NCBI RefSeq assembly: GCF_902506065.1
Contig: NZ_LR732912.1
Location: 710,518 to 745,029, forward strand
Source of the DNA: Arthrobacter sp. 9V
GTDB taxonomy: Bacteria; Actinomycetota; Actinomycetes; Actinomycetales; Micrococcaceae
DNA: 34,512 bases
Direction of reading: 5' to 3'
In this document: positions 1-7,039 of the stretch, piece after piece
Layout of the letters: the number at the start of each line of letters is the position of its first letter
Position numbering within the stretch: the first letter of the stretch is position 1
Made by a program: the position numbers and the translations under genes
Notes under the pieces: model-generated
Seen by the model: only the letters and a program-made list of their open reading frames with translations
The model's database searches: none
Told to the model about the DNA's origin: nothing

Positions 1-118
1 GCTCCGCGATCAACGCATCAAGGGACTCAATCCACTCCGCGGTCTCTTCCGGATCACGATCAGGCAGCTGGGCAGTCAACCCGCTGAGGATGTGTGAGGT
101 CTCTTCTCCTGCAGCCAC
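1..118 (-). CDS. aceE: Pyruvate dehydrogenase E1 component, N-terminal fragment
   Basis: Only the first 39 codons are in the window; the gene runs off the left edge. The reading frame starts at a GTG (116-118 on the complement) preceded by the Shine-Dalgarno GAGAGG. The encoded N-terminus contains EETSHILSGLTAQLPDRDPE followed by a TAEWIESLDAL stretch, which I recognise as the conserved start of the homodimeric actinobacterial AceE, the thiamine-diphosphate E1 subunit that decarboxylates pyruvate in the pyruvate dehydrogenase complex. No catalytic region is visible here. A well-formed promoter and a dyad lie upstream, divergent from the permease operon. Confidence rests on the N-terminal sequence only. 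Confidence 0.85.
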   Translation of the reverse strand, partial: MAAGEETSHILSGLTAQLPDRDPEETAEWIESLDALIAE

Positions 119-181
119 GTCCAACCTCTCTTCATTGAATGTCTGGGCGCTTGCTCTGTGGGGGCGCTCAAGGAATTTCGT

Positions 182-205
182 ATTGTGAGAATAAAATTCT
201 GCAAT
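182..205. promoter_or_regulatory. Imperfect dyad at the aceE transcription start, possible operator
   Basis: The core AGAAT-AAA-ATTCT (188-200) is a perfect inverted repeat. Flanking ATTG (182-185) and CAAT (202-205) extend it with a one-base offset. It sits where transcription from the predicted aceE promoter would begin, a position typical of repressor binding. The cognate regulator is unknown; no obvious candidate gene adjoins it. Confidence 0.35.
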
Positions 206-208
206 TCG

Positions 209-237
209 AGATTACGTCTGCTGATGAGCAGCGTCAA
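209..237 (-). promoter_or_regulatory. Predicted aceE promoter
   Basis: On the complement, TTGACG (232-237) and TAATCT (209-214) are separated by exactly 17 nt, a good sigma-70/SigA-type promoter. Transcription would start near 202, leaving a leader of about 85 nt before the aceE GTG. This is a sequence match only. Confidence 0.6.
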
Positions 238-318
238 CACGGATTGCGTAACCGAAACAGTCAACTGGCAAACCGTCGGGCAAGCAACCGAATGTGACCC
301 TGGCTACACCGGGATTCC

Positions 319-347
319 TTGACGTTACGTGACCCGAGTCATAGAGT
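319..347 (+). promoter_or_regulatory. Predicted promoter of the NCS1 permease operon
   Basis: TTGACG (319-324), a 17-nt spacer and TAGAGT (342-347) form a plausible SigA promoter. Transcription would begin around 354, just upstream of the 369-387 dyad, so that dyad would sit in the early transcribed region. Confidence 0.5.
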
Positions 348-368
348 GCTTTCACTATTCAATAACTA

Positions 369-387
369 GATTCCGCAGTGTGGAATC
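369..387. promoter_or_regulatory. Palindromic operator upstream of the NCS1 permease
   Basis: GATTCCGCAGTGTGGAATC is a 19-bp dyad whose 9-nt arms match at 8 positions. The TTCC-N7-GGAA architecture recurs at 3829-3843 upstream of dctA. TTCCGC-type arms of this kind are known for IclR-family repressors (for example GylR), so an IclR-type regulator is inferred. No IclR gene lies in the window. Confidence 0.5.
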
Positions 388-395
388 AGTACGAA

Positions 396-407
396 GTGGA
401 GATCCAC
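396..407 (+). promoter_or_regulatory. RBS-overlapping inverted repeat
   Basis: GTGGAGATCCAC (arms GTGGA and TCCAC) contains the likely Shine-Dalgarno GTGGAG and ends one base before the permease ATG at 409. It could act as a weak hairpin over the ribosome binding site. The two-base loop makes a stable RNA hairpin unlikely, so this may be coincidence. Confidence 0.25.
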
Positions 408-408
408 G

Positions 409-1974
409 ATGCAGACGACTTCATCAGTCGGCGTCTCTGAGACTCCGGGAGAACCAAACGCAGGTGGCCCCAACCATCCGGTCGTGGGAAACACTGACCT
501 CTGCGCCATTGCTTCCGAAGCCGCAGGCCGTACCATCAGTCCCAGCCTCTACAACATTGACCTGGCTCCCACCAAGGCCAAAGGCCGCAAGTGGACCAGC
601 TATAGCATCTTTACCCTCTGGGCCAACGACGTCCACAGCCTGGGTAACTACGCCTTTGCCATCGGCCTGTTCTCGCTCGGGTTGGGCGGCTGGCAAATCC
701 TTGTGGCGCTCGGCATCGGTGCTGTCCTTCTCTTCGCACTCCTGAACTTCTCCGGGTTCATGGGCCAGAAGACCGGCGTTCCCTTCCCTGTTATGAGCCG
801 CATCAGCTTCGGCATCAGGGGAGCCCAAATTGCCAGCCTCGTCCGCGGTGCCGTTGCCGTGGCGTGGTTCGGCATCCAGACCTACCTGGCCTCGGTGGTG
901 CTTCGGGTCATGCTGGTTGCCATGGCCCCCGGGCTCAAGGACCTGGACAGCAACTCCATCCTTGGCCTGTCAACCCTGGGCTGGCTTTCGTTTGTGGCCC
1001 TCTGGATTGTGCAGCTGGTCATCGTCAGCTTCGGCATGGAAATGATCCGTAAGTATGAAGCCTTCGCCGGCCCGGTCATCCTGGTAACTATGGCAGCGAT
1101 CGCAGTGTGGGTGTTCATCGAGGCCGGTGGCGCCATCCAGTGGTCCGGCATCAAGGGCCTTGAAGGTGGGGAAATGTGGCTCACCATCTTCGCCGGAGGC
1201 GCTCTGTGGGTCTCCATCTACGGAACCTTTGTGCTGAACTTCTGTGACTTCACGCGGTCCTCCACCTCCAGGAAGTCCATCGTCAAGGGCAACTTCTGGG
1301 GCATCCCCATCAACATGCTGGTCTTCGGCGCGATCGTGGTGGTCATGGCCGGCGGACAGTACAAGATCAACGGCACTGTCATTGAGAGTCCCTCGGACAT
1401 TGTGCAGAGCATCCCGAACACCCTGCTGCTGGTCCTGGCGTGCCTCGCCCTGCTGATCCTGACTGTGGCTGTGAACCTCATGGCCAACTTCGTCGCTCCG
1501 GTTTATGCATTGACCAATCTCTTCCCGCGGCACTTGAACTTCCGCAAGGCAGCCTGGGTCAGCGGCACCATCGGCTTGATCATCCTGCCGTGGAACCTCT
1601 ACAACAACCCGATCGTGATTGTGTATTTCCTGGGCGGGCTCGGTGCGCTGCTTGGACCGCTGTTCGGCGTCATCATGGCCGACTACTGGCTGGTCCGTCG
1701 CGGCAAGGTCAACGTCCCTGAGCTCTACACGGAAGATCCCAAGGGCGCCTACTTCTACAAGCGCGGCGTCAACCCGAAGGCCATCGTCGCCATGATCCCT
1801 GCGGCAGCAATCGCAATCGCGATCGCCTTCATTCCGGCCCTGGCAGCCGCAGCACCGTTCGCCTGGTTTATCGGAGCAGGCGTCGCTGCGCTCACGTTCT
1901 TCGCAGTGGCTGACAAGAAGCAGCTCCATGAGGACGTTTCCGGCGAGCCGATCGCCGTCGCCAGCACCCACTGA
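409..1974 (+). CDS. NCS1-family nucleobase/hydantoin/allantoin cation symporter
   Basis: A 521-aa polytopic membrane protein with about 12 predicted hydrophobic segments, following an N-terminal cytoplasmic tail of about 65 residues. The family (Mhp1, PucI, cytosine and uracil permeases) imports purines, pyrimidines, allantoin or hydantoins with Na+ or H+. By spacing, W153 and Q157 (in AWFGIQT), W257, N356 and N360 correspond to the Mhp1 substrate-site residues Trp117, Gln121, Trp220, Asn314 and Asn318; this alignment is by eye. The motif VHSLGNYAFAIG (75-86) fits the first helix of the fold. The ATG at 409 follows GTGGAG. It heads an operon with a racemase-superfamily enzyme and an SDR, so the substrate is probably a cyclic amide or related carbon/nitrogen source processed by them. 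The exact substrate cannot be read from sequence. Confidence 0.88.
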   Translation: MQTTSSVGVSETPGEPNAGGPNHPVVGNTDLCAIASEAAGRTISPSLYNIDLAPTKAKGRKWTSYSIFTLWANDVHSLGNYAFAIGLFSLGLGGWQILVALGIGAVLLFALLNFSGFMGQKTGVPFPVMSRISFGIRGAQIASLVRGAVAVAWFGIQTYLASVVLRVMLVAMAPGLKDLDSNSILGLSTLGWLSFVALWIVQLVIVSFGMEMIRKYEAFAGPVILVTMAAIAVWVFIEAGGAIQWSGIKGLEGGEMWLTIFAGGALWVSIYGTFVLNFCDFTRSSTSRKSIVKGNFWGIPINMLVFGAIVVVMAGGQYKINGTVIESPSDIVQSIPNTLLLVLACLALLILTVAVNLMANFVAPVYALTNLFPRHLNFRKAAWVSGTIGLIILPWNLYNNPIVIVYFLGGLGALLGPLFGVIMADYWLVRRGKVNVPELYTEDPKGAYFYKRGVNPKAIVAMIPAAAIAIAIAFIPALAAAAPFAWFIGAGVAALTFFAVADKKQLHEDVSGEPIAVASTH

Positions 1975-2081
1975 CTTACCCAAACATCAAGGCGTCGCCC
2001 GTCCTCCCGGCCAGCCGGATTCCAGCAAACGGATCCAGGTCAGCCGGCAGGGGACGGGCCTTGCCATTGAGAGGAAACCCC

Positions 2082-2858
2082 ATGCGCATCTTGGTCGCAA
2101 ACGTGAACACCACCCAATCCATGACCGACTCCATCGCCGCCCAGGCACGTGCCGCCGCAGCCCCCGGAACTGAGATCATCGGCATTACTCCACGCTTCGG
2201 CGCTGACTCCTGCGAAGGCAACTTTGAAAGTTACCTCGCCGCGATCGCCGTGATGGATGCAGTGGTGAACTATGCGGAACCGTTCGACGCCGTGATCCAA
2301 GCCGGTTATGGCGAGCACGGCCGTGAAGGCCTGCAGGAACTCCTGGATGTCCCGGTGGTGGACATTACCGAGGCAGCAGCCAGCACCGCGATGTTCCTGG
2401 GTCACAAGTACTCAGTGGTCACCACACTGGACCGCGCGGTGCCGCTCATCGAGGACCGTCTCAAACTAGCCGGCCTGGATGCGCGCTGTGCCTCTGTTAG
2501 GGCCAGCGGCATGGCTGTGCTGGAACTTGAGGAATACCCGGAGCGTGCAGTTGAAGCAATCGTGAGCCAGGCCGAACATGCGGTTCACCAGGACAAGGCC
2601 GAGGTCATTGTCCTGGGCTGCGGCGGCATGGCCGAACTAGATGAGCAGATCCGCCGGCGCACGGGCGTCCCGGTGGTGGACGGGGTGGCCGCGGCAGTCA
2701 CCATTGCCGAATCCCTGGTTCGCCTCGGACTCTCCACGTCCAAGGTCAGGACATACGCCACGCCGCGTCCCAAGAGCGTAATAGGCTGGCCGATAACCTC
2801 AGCCCAACCAGCAGCGGATCAAGCAGCAGCAACTGAGCCGGCCGAAGCCGCACGCTGA
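2082..2858 (+). CDS. Asp/Glu/hydantoin racemase-superfamily protein with AMDase-like active site
   Basis: A 258-aa protein starting at an ATG behind GAGAGGAA; the upstream in-frame start at 2061 lacks this spacing. The N-terminal [11 protein letters not shown] and the GCGGM motif around C180 place it in the Asp/Glu racemase fold family (hydantoin and allantoin racemases, maleate isomerase, arylmalonate decarboxylase). True racemases use two cysteines, one in each half. Here the second is present (C180) but the first position, usually in a CFGD-like motif, reads AGYGEHG with G75. Arylmalonate decarboxylase has the same Gly/Cys arrangement (G74/C188). A decarboxylase, lyase or isomerase acting through one cysteine is therefore as likely as a racemase. 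It lies 107 nt after the permease and 46 nt before the SDR, so co-transcription is likely. The specific reaction is unknown. Confidence 0.8.
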   Translation: MRILVANVNTTQSMTDSIAAQARAAAAPGTEIIGITPRFGADSCEGNFESYLAAIAVMDAVVNYAEPFDAVIQAGYGEHGREGLQELLDVPVVDITEAAASTAMFLGHKYSVVTTLDRAVPLIEDRLKLAGLDARCASVRASGMAVLELEEYPERAVEAIVSQAEHAVHQDKAEVIVLGCGGMAELDEQIRRRTGVPVVDGVAAAVTIAESLVRLGLSTSKVRTYATPRPKSVIGWPITSAQPAADQAAATEPAEAAR

Positions 2859-2904
2859 CGCAGGCGCGAGTACTTCCACGAGCACTTCCCCGAAAGGCAA
2901 CCAC

Positions 2905-3672
2905 ATGACTGACTCCAGCCCGCCCACCAACCCGAGGGTCGCCGTCGTAACCGGAGCCGGTTCGGGTATTGGGCGGGCCGTGGCCCGGCTCATGCTCGCC
3001 GAGGGTTACCGTGTTGCCTTGGCTGGTCGCCGTGAAGCGCAACTGCTTGAGACTGCCGGCGATCACCCGGACGCGCTGGCGGTTCCGTGCGATGTAACAG
3101 CGCCCGACGACGTCGCTCGTCTTTTTGCCCAGGTCCGCCAACGCTGGGGCCGGGTTGATGTGCTGTTCAACAATGCCGGTATTTTCGGCCCGGCCGGGGA
3201 CGTTGGCGAGATCAGCGTGGACGAGTGGGAAGCGACGCTGCGCGTGAACGTCACCGGGTCCATGCTGTGTGCGGCGGAGGCTGTGCGGGCCATGAAAGCC
3301 CAAGAGCCGCAAGGTGGCCGCATCATCAACAACGGCTCCATCTCAGCCCATTCGCCCAGGCCCAGGTCCGTGGCTTATACGGTCACCAAGCACGCCATGA
3401 CTGGCCTGACCAAGAGCATCGAGCTCGACGGCCGGGAGTTCGGCATCACCTGCGGGCAGATCGACATCGGCAATACCCGTACTGAAATCATGGACACCAT
3501 TGGCGTGGGGTCCGGTGCGCTGCAGGCGGATGGCAGCCGCAAGGTGGAGCCGATGTTTCCTGTGGACGATGCTGCCAGGGCCGTCCTGATGATGGCCAAC
3601 ATGCCGGCGTCGGCCAGTGTTGGTTCGTTGGTGGTGACCGCTGCCGGCATGCCGTTTGTAGGCCGCGGCTAG
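2905..3672 (+). CDS. Classical SDR-family NAD(P)-dependent oxidoreductase
   Basis: A 255-aa soluble protein of usual SDR length. Visible motifs are the nucleotide-binding TGAGSGIG (16-23), NNAG (89-92), N115, S145 and the catalytic Y158-TVT-K162. G41-R42-R43 after the second beta strand suggests that NADP may be accepted, but this is not decisive. The family interconverts alcohols and ketones. As last gene of the permease operon it probably oxidises or reduces an intermediate made by the racemase-superfamily enzyme. The ATG follows GAAAGG. A TTCCACG half-site resembling the shared operator lies at 2874-2880 but has no matching second arm. Substrate unknown. Confidence 0.88.
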   Translation: MTDSSPPTNPRVAVVTGAGSGIGRAVARLMLAEGYRVALAGRREAQLLETAGDHPDALAVPCDVTAPDDVARLFAQVRQRWGRVDVLFNNAGIFGPAGDVGEISVDEWEATLRVNVTGSMLCAAEAVRAMKAQEPQGGRIINNGSISAHSPRPRSVAYTVTKHAMTGLTKSIELDGREFGITCGQIDIGNTRTEIMDTIGVGSGALQADGSRKVEPMFPVDDAARAVLMMANMPASASVGSLVVTAAGMPFVGRG

Positions 3673-3729
3673 TCCGCGCACGCTTCTCAGCAAGGGCCCC
3701 CGTACCTCCACCACCTACTTTGATTTCTC

Positions 3730-3771
3730 AATGCCCGTGACACGCCTGTAGGAGGGTGTGTCGCGGGCATT
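3730..3771 (+). terminator. Hairpin terminator after the SDR gene
   Basis: AATGCCCG (3730-3737) pairs with CGGGCATT (3764-3771), with a further GACAC/GTGT segment inside. It lies 57 nt after the SDR stop and would end the permease operon. The T-run is short, so efficiency is uncertain. The rest of 3673-3828 shows no gene. Confidence 0.55.
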
Positions 3772-3828
3772 TCTGCGCCAAAGAAGGTGGTGGAAGCGCG
3801 CGACGAGGTGCTAAAAACCAAATGTGAC

Positions 3829-3843
3829 TTCCACGATATGGAA
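3829..3843. promoter_or_regulatory. TTCC-N7-GGAA operator upstream of dctA
   Basis: TTCCACGATATGGAA has perfect TTCCA/TGGAA arms with the same spacing as the site at 371-385 upstream of the NCS1 permease. A second, shorter copy, TTCCCCTTGCGGAA (3851-3864), overlaps the predicted -35 box. Read on the other strand that copy begins TTCCGCA, identical to the left half of the permease site. Confidence 0.5.
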
Positions 3844-3856
3844 TAACATTTTCCCC

Positions 3857-3885
3857 TTGCGGAATGGTGTGAGCGGGATTACATT
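3857..3885 (+). promoter_or_regulatory. Predicted dctA promoter
   Basis: TTGCGG (3857-3862), 17-nt spacer, TACATT (3880-3885). Transcription would start near 3891. This rules out the far-upstream GTG at 3824 as the translation start and supports the ATG at 3938. Confidence 0.45.
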
Positions 3886-3937
3886 TGAAAAACCCCCTCA
3901 AAACGTGGGGCTGTTCCCAAATGATTGGTTCAGATCA

Positions 3938-5425
3938 ATGAAGATCCCAGACTCCGCGGCGCTGAAGGCGAGTTCGGCCCCGCAGAAGAAAAAGCGGCTG
4001 TACAAGTCGCTCTTTTTTCAAATCCTGATCGCCGTCGTCGCAGGTGTACTCATCGGTCATTTTTGGCCGACCATTGGGTCCGCCCTCCGGCCACTGGGCG
4101 ATGGATTCATTCAACTCATCAAAATGATCATCGCTCCGCTGATTTTCCTCGTGATCGTCACAGGCATCTCGGCAGTGGGCGACGTCAAGGCGGTCGGAAG
4201 GGTCGGGGTCAAGGCACTCCTGTACTTCACCGGCGCCACTCTTTTTGCCCTCGTCTTCGGACTCATCGTCGGAAATATCGTTCAGCCTGGTGCTGGCCTT
4301 AATATCGACCCCGCTACGCTCTCCCAGGACGCACTCGACGCCAAGACCGGTCACGCCGTCCCCAAGGACGCCGCAGCGTTCCTCCTGGACGTCATCCCCG
4401 TCAGCGTGATCGGTGCTTTTGCCAACAACAGCCTGCTTCAGGTGCTGTTCTTCTCGGTCTTCTTCGGTGCCGCCATTGTGGTAATCGGCCGCGAACGCTG
4501 CCTGCCGGTCATCAGCCTCATGGAAACCGTCCTGGAACTGATCTTCAAGATCATGTCCTGGATCATGAAGGTGGCTCCCATCGGTGCGTTCGGTGCCATG
4601 GCCTTCATCATCGGTCAGTACGGCGTGGGGACACTCGGCACCTATGCGCTTCTCATAGCGTCCTGCTACGGCGCAGCCATCATCTTCATTGGCCTGCTGT
4701 TCCTGGTGGCGTGGGGCTTTGCCCGGGTCCCGTTGTGGCAGTTCCTCAAGTACACCCGGGAAGAGTTCCTGCTGGCTCTGGGCACTGCGTCCACAGAAGC
4801 TGTGATGCCGCGCATCATGACCAAACTGACCAACGCCGGTTGCTCCCGTGCCACCACGGGCCTTGTAGTCCCAACGGGCTACTCCTTCAACCTGGACGGC
4901 GCCGCGATTTACCTTTCCATCTCGCTGCTGTTCCTGGCCCAGGCCTTCGGCCACAACCTTGATCTCGGTCAGCAGTTGGCGGCCCTCGGTGTGCTGCTCC
5001 TGACCTCCAAGGGCATGGCCGGCGTGCCGGGTTCGTCCTTCCTGGCGCTCTCCGCCATGCCTGCCGCCCTGGGTATCTTCCCGGTTGCCGGCGTCGCGCT
5101 CCTCCTGGGCGCCGACCGCCTCATGGATTCCATGCGGGTGGTAGTGAACCTGCTCGGCAACTGTGTGGCCACGTTTGTTGTTGCCAAGTGGGAAGGTCAG
5201 TTCGACCGCAGCGTCATGGTCCGCGCTTTCAACGGTGAGATCACCAATGAGGACACGGCCATCATGCTCGGCAAGGAAGATGTCTACGCACAGCAGGAAC
5301 TGGAGCGCATCAGCGGTGGCCAGGAGCCCTCGCCGAAGTTCCGTGGGGGCCCTGCTGCGGACGCGATCCCGCAATTCGAGATGAGCAAACCGGGCAAACC
5401 CACCACACCGATTTGCCCGGACTAA
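3938..5425 (+). CDS. DAACS-family C4-dicarboxylate (or glutamate) symporter, DctA-like
   Basis: A 495-aa multi-helix transporter from the chosen ATG; the frame stays open upstream to a GTG at 3824, but that segment contains the promoter and operators. Family signatures are GYSFNLDGAAIYL in the re-entrant hairpin 1/TM7 region, SKGMAGVPGSSFLAL in hairpin 2, and MRVVVNLLGNCVATFVVAKW near the end, which resembles the DctA form (RALTNLVGNGVAT in E. coli) more than the glutamate GltP form. It imports succinate, fumarate, malate or aspartate with protons or sodium in this family. The Shine-Dalgarno before 3938 is weak; a GTG at 3905 is an alternative. The shared operator suggests joint induction with the permease operon, whose metabolism may yield or use dicarboxylates. 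Confidence 0.88.
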   Translation: MKIPDSAALKASSAPQKKKRLYKSLFFQILIAVVAGVLIGHFWPTIGSALRPLGDGFIQLIKMIIAPLIFLVIVTGISAVGDVKAVGRVGVKALLYFTGATLFALVFGLIVGNIVQPGAGLNIDPATLSQDALDAKTGHAVPKDAAAFLLDVIPVSVIGAFANNSLLQVLFFSVFFGAAIVVIGRERCLPVISLMETVLELIFKIMSWIMKVAPIGAFGAMAFIIGQYGVGTLGTYALLIASCYGAAIIFIGLLFLVAWGFARVPLWQFLKYTREEFLLALGTASTEAVMPRIMTKLTNAGCSRATTGLVVPTGYSFNLDGAAIYLSISLLFLAQAFGHNLDLGQQLAALGVLLLTSKGMAGVPGSSFLALSAMPAALGIFPVAGVALLLGADRLMDSMRVVVNLLGNCVATFVVAKWEGQFDRSVMVRAFNGEITNEDTAIMLGKEDVYAQQELERISGGQEPSPKFRGGPAADAIPQFEMSKPGKPTTPICPD

Positions 5426-5432
5426 CACCGTA

Positions 5433-5489
5433 GTTTTGTACAGCTGATGCCCTTAAGACACCGTCTTGGGGGCATTAGCTGTACAAAAA
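5433..5489. terminator. Bidirectional terminator between dctA and the SCP gene
   Basis: TTTTGTACAGCT (5434-5445) followed by ATGCCC pairs with GGGCAT and AGCTGTACAAAA (5478-5489). The loop holds its own perfect AAGAC/GTCTT stem (5455-5467). The A- and T-rich ends give poly-U in both directions, suiting convergent dctA and the minus-strand genes. Confidence 0.85.
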
Positions 5490-5493
5490 CTCC

Positions 5494-5904
5494 CTAGAGG
5501 GGGAGCAGCTCGGAGAGGTCGGCACGCAAGCCGGAGGCCATCAGCTGGTGGTTGGAAACCGCCTCTCCCCAGGAGATCCTGCCGGTCACCAAGGACAGCC
5601 AGGTGGCGGCGTCGGTCTCGATCACATTCGGGGGCGTGCCGCGCGTGTGGCGGGGCCCTTCCACGCATTGCGTCACCCCGAACGGCGGCACCCGGACCTC
5701 CACGGAGTTGCCGGGTGCGCGGGCCGTGACTTCCTCCAGGGAGTAGCGCACCGCCGTCGCGATCAAAGTGCGCGACGGCGGGGGCCCGGCAGCGCTGCCC
5801 GGCTCACCGCCGGTTTCGCTACTGGAACTTTCGACGGCGGTCTGCCAGGCTGCCAAGGCGGCGCGGCCTTCCTCAATGTTGACGCGGCGTCGTGCGACGG
5901 CCAT
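5494..5904 (-). CDS. Bacterial SCP ortholog (sterol carrier family protein)
   Basis: A 136-aa soluble protein; the ATG at 5904 follows GAGGAG at good spacing. It resembles the small actinobacterial sterol-carrier family proteins commonly found near purine genes: an N-terminal ARRRV segment, then TAVRYSLEEV (about 50-60), VEVRVPPFG, GPRHTRGTPPNV and a C-terminal SGLRADLSELLPL. SCP2-like folds bind lipids, but no ligand or role is established for this subgroup as far as I know. It is the second gene after the asparaginase, with a 39-nt gap, and probably shares its transcript. Residues 27-46 are a low-complexity Ser/Gly/Pro linker. Confidence 0.75.
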   Translation of the reverse strand: MAVARRRVNIEEGRAALAAWQTAVESSSSETGGEPGSAAGPPPSRTLIATAVRYSLEEVTARAPGNSVEVRVPPFGVTQCVEGPRHTRGTPPNVIETDAATWLSLVTGRISWGEAVSNHQLMASGLRADLSELLPL

Positions 5905-5943
5905 GGGTTTTACTCCTCAGAAGTAATAGTCCGACAGGAAGTT

Positions 5944-6960
5944 CTAGTCCAGCAGGGCGGAGACGGCGTGGCCCAGGCGGATCTTGCCCACCTCGTGGCC
6001 GCCGCCCAGCACGGGTTCCACTACCCGCTCCAGAACGTTGGAAACGGCGGGAATATCCACAGCGCCGCTCACGGCCAGCAGTGTCAGGCCCACCAGAGAC
6101 GTGGCCCGCAGGTTCCCGTCCAGCATCTTCACGGCCACGGTGGCGCCGGTGGGTGTAGCCAGGACCAGGACGCCCTCAGCGCCGATTTTGGCCAGGACAT
6201 CCAGCTCTTCCATGACGATTGTGTTGGACTCGCCTTTGCCTTGGACGGCCCAGGGGTAGTCCAGCATGGAGGTGGCAATGGTGGCGGCACGCGCGTTGGA
6301 TGACTTGTCACCCGGGGACTTGGCCAGGCGGGAGTAGGCCCGGGCGAGGCCGGTCAGGGAAATGGCGGCAACAGGTGCGCCGCAGCCGTCGATGCCCAAA
6401 TGGGAGATGGTTTCGCCGCTGTATTCCTCGATCACCGTGCGGACACGCTGCTGGAGCGGGTGGTTGGGCTCAAGGTAGCTGCGCAGATCCCAGCCGTTTT
6501 CGGTGCACGCCCACAGGAATGCTGCGTGCTTGCCGGAGCAATTGAAGGCCAGTCTGGATTGGCCGCGCTCGGATCGGACCAGCCAGTTCCGGGCTGTCTC
6601 GTCCTGGGGCCAGGCAGTGGGGCACTGCAGGTTTTCTTCCTTCACGCCCGCCGCTTTGAGCATTCCCTCCACAATGTCCATGTGGTCCAGGGAGCCCGTG
6701 TGGCTGCCGCACGCCACAGCAACCTGCGCGCCGCGGAGGGGCACGCCGGACTGCATGGAAGCCAGGGCCTGGAAGGGTTTGAGGGTGGAGCGGGCCATGA
6801 TGGGAGCATCAATGTCACCAAGACGGGTAACCACCGAGCCGTCGCCGGCAAGAACCACGGCCGCGCCGATGTGCCGGGACTCAATAAAGCCACTTCGTTC
6901 GATCACTGCCAGTTCCACCGCGGACTCAACGTTGAACGTTTCATGCGAACTTATGGGCAT
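5944..6960 (-). CDS. L-asparaginase (AnsA/ReAV type, PF06089 family)
   Basis: A 338-aa cytoplasmic enzyme hydrolysing L-asparagine to aspartate and ammonia. It is not the classical bacterial type I/II fold but the Rhizobium etli-type family related to serine beta-lactamases. Motifs: RSTLKPFQ (57-64) with S58 and K61, CGSHTG (84-89), NCSGKH (140-145) with C141 and K144, and GIDGCGAP with C193. These match the S48/K51, C135/K138 and C189 of the R. etli enzyme as I recall them. The ATG lies only 6 nt after a TAGACT -10 box, with no Shine-Dalgarno, suggesting a leaderless transcript. It is divergent from purD. Confidence 0.88.
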   Translation of the reverse strand: MPISSHETFNVESAVELAVIERSGFIESRHIGAAVVLAGDGSVVTRLGDIDAPIMARSTLKPFQALASMQSGVPLRGAQVAVACGSHTGSLDHMDIVEGMLKAAGVKEENLQCPTAWPQDETARNWLVRSERGQSRLAFNCSGKHAAFLWACTENGWDLRSYLEPNHPLQQRVRTVIEEYSGETISHLGIDGCGAPVAAISLTGLARAYSRLAKSPGDKSSNARAATIATSMLDYPWAVQGKGESNTIVMEELDVLAKIGAEGVLVLATPTGATVAVKMLDGNLRATSLVGLTLLAVSGAVDIPAVSNVLERVVEPVLGGGHEVGKIRLGHAVSALLD

Positions 6961-6966
6961 GTAGCA

Positions 6967-6972
6967 AGTCTA
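6967..6972 (-). promoter_or_regulatory. -10 box for a leaderless asparaginase transcript
   Basis: TAGACT on the complement is followed by 6 nt and then the ATG at 6960. Transcription would start at or next to the start codon. The same layout is seen at 7026, 18415 and 29949. Confidence 0.5.
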
Positions 6973-7025
6973 GGGGCGAGGGGTCCGGTGAATGACACAG
7001 CTTAGGCGGCTCGCCCTTCACAAAG

Positions 7026-7031
7026 TACCCT
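7026..7031 (+). promoter_or_regulatory. -10 box for purD, short or leaderless transcript
   Basis: TACCCT is followed by 8 nt and the GTG at 7040. A GAGG lies only 3 nt before that GTG, too close for a normal ribosome binding site. This supports a leaderless or near-leaderless start. Confidence 0.4.
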
Positions 7032-7039
7032 TGAGGACT

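Noticed and set aside
76..264. 62-aa minus-strand open frame near the left edge
   Set aside because: It overlaps the aceE start in another frame and spans the aceE promoter and leader, with no motif or ribosome binding site of its own.
970..1983. Long minus-strand open frame opposite the NCS1 permease (and similar ones at 3935-5428, 6941-8116 and 13926-14990)
   Set aside because: High-GC coding DNA often leaves the opposite strand open. These frames are rich in His, Asp, Gly and Arg, show no family motifs, and lie entirely opposite well-supported genes.
3824..3937. Open frame extending the dicarboxylate transporter by 38 codons from a GTG at 3824
   Set aside because: The segment contains a -35/-10 pair and two operator-like dyads, and its translation does not resemble a transporter N-terminus.
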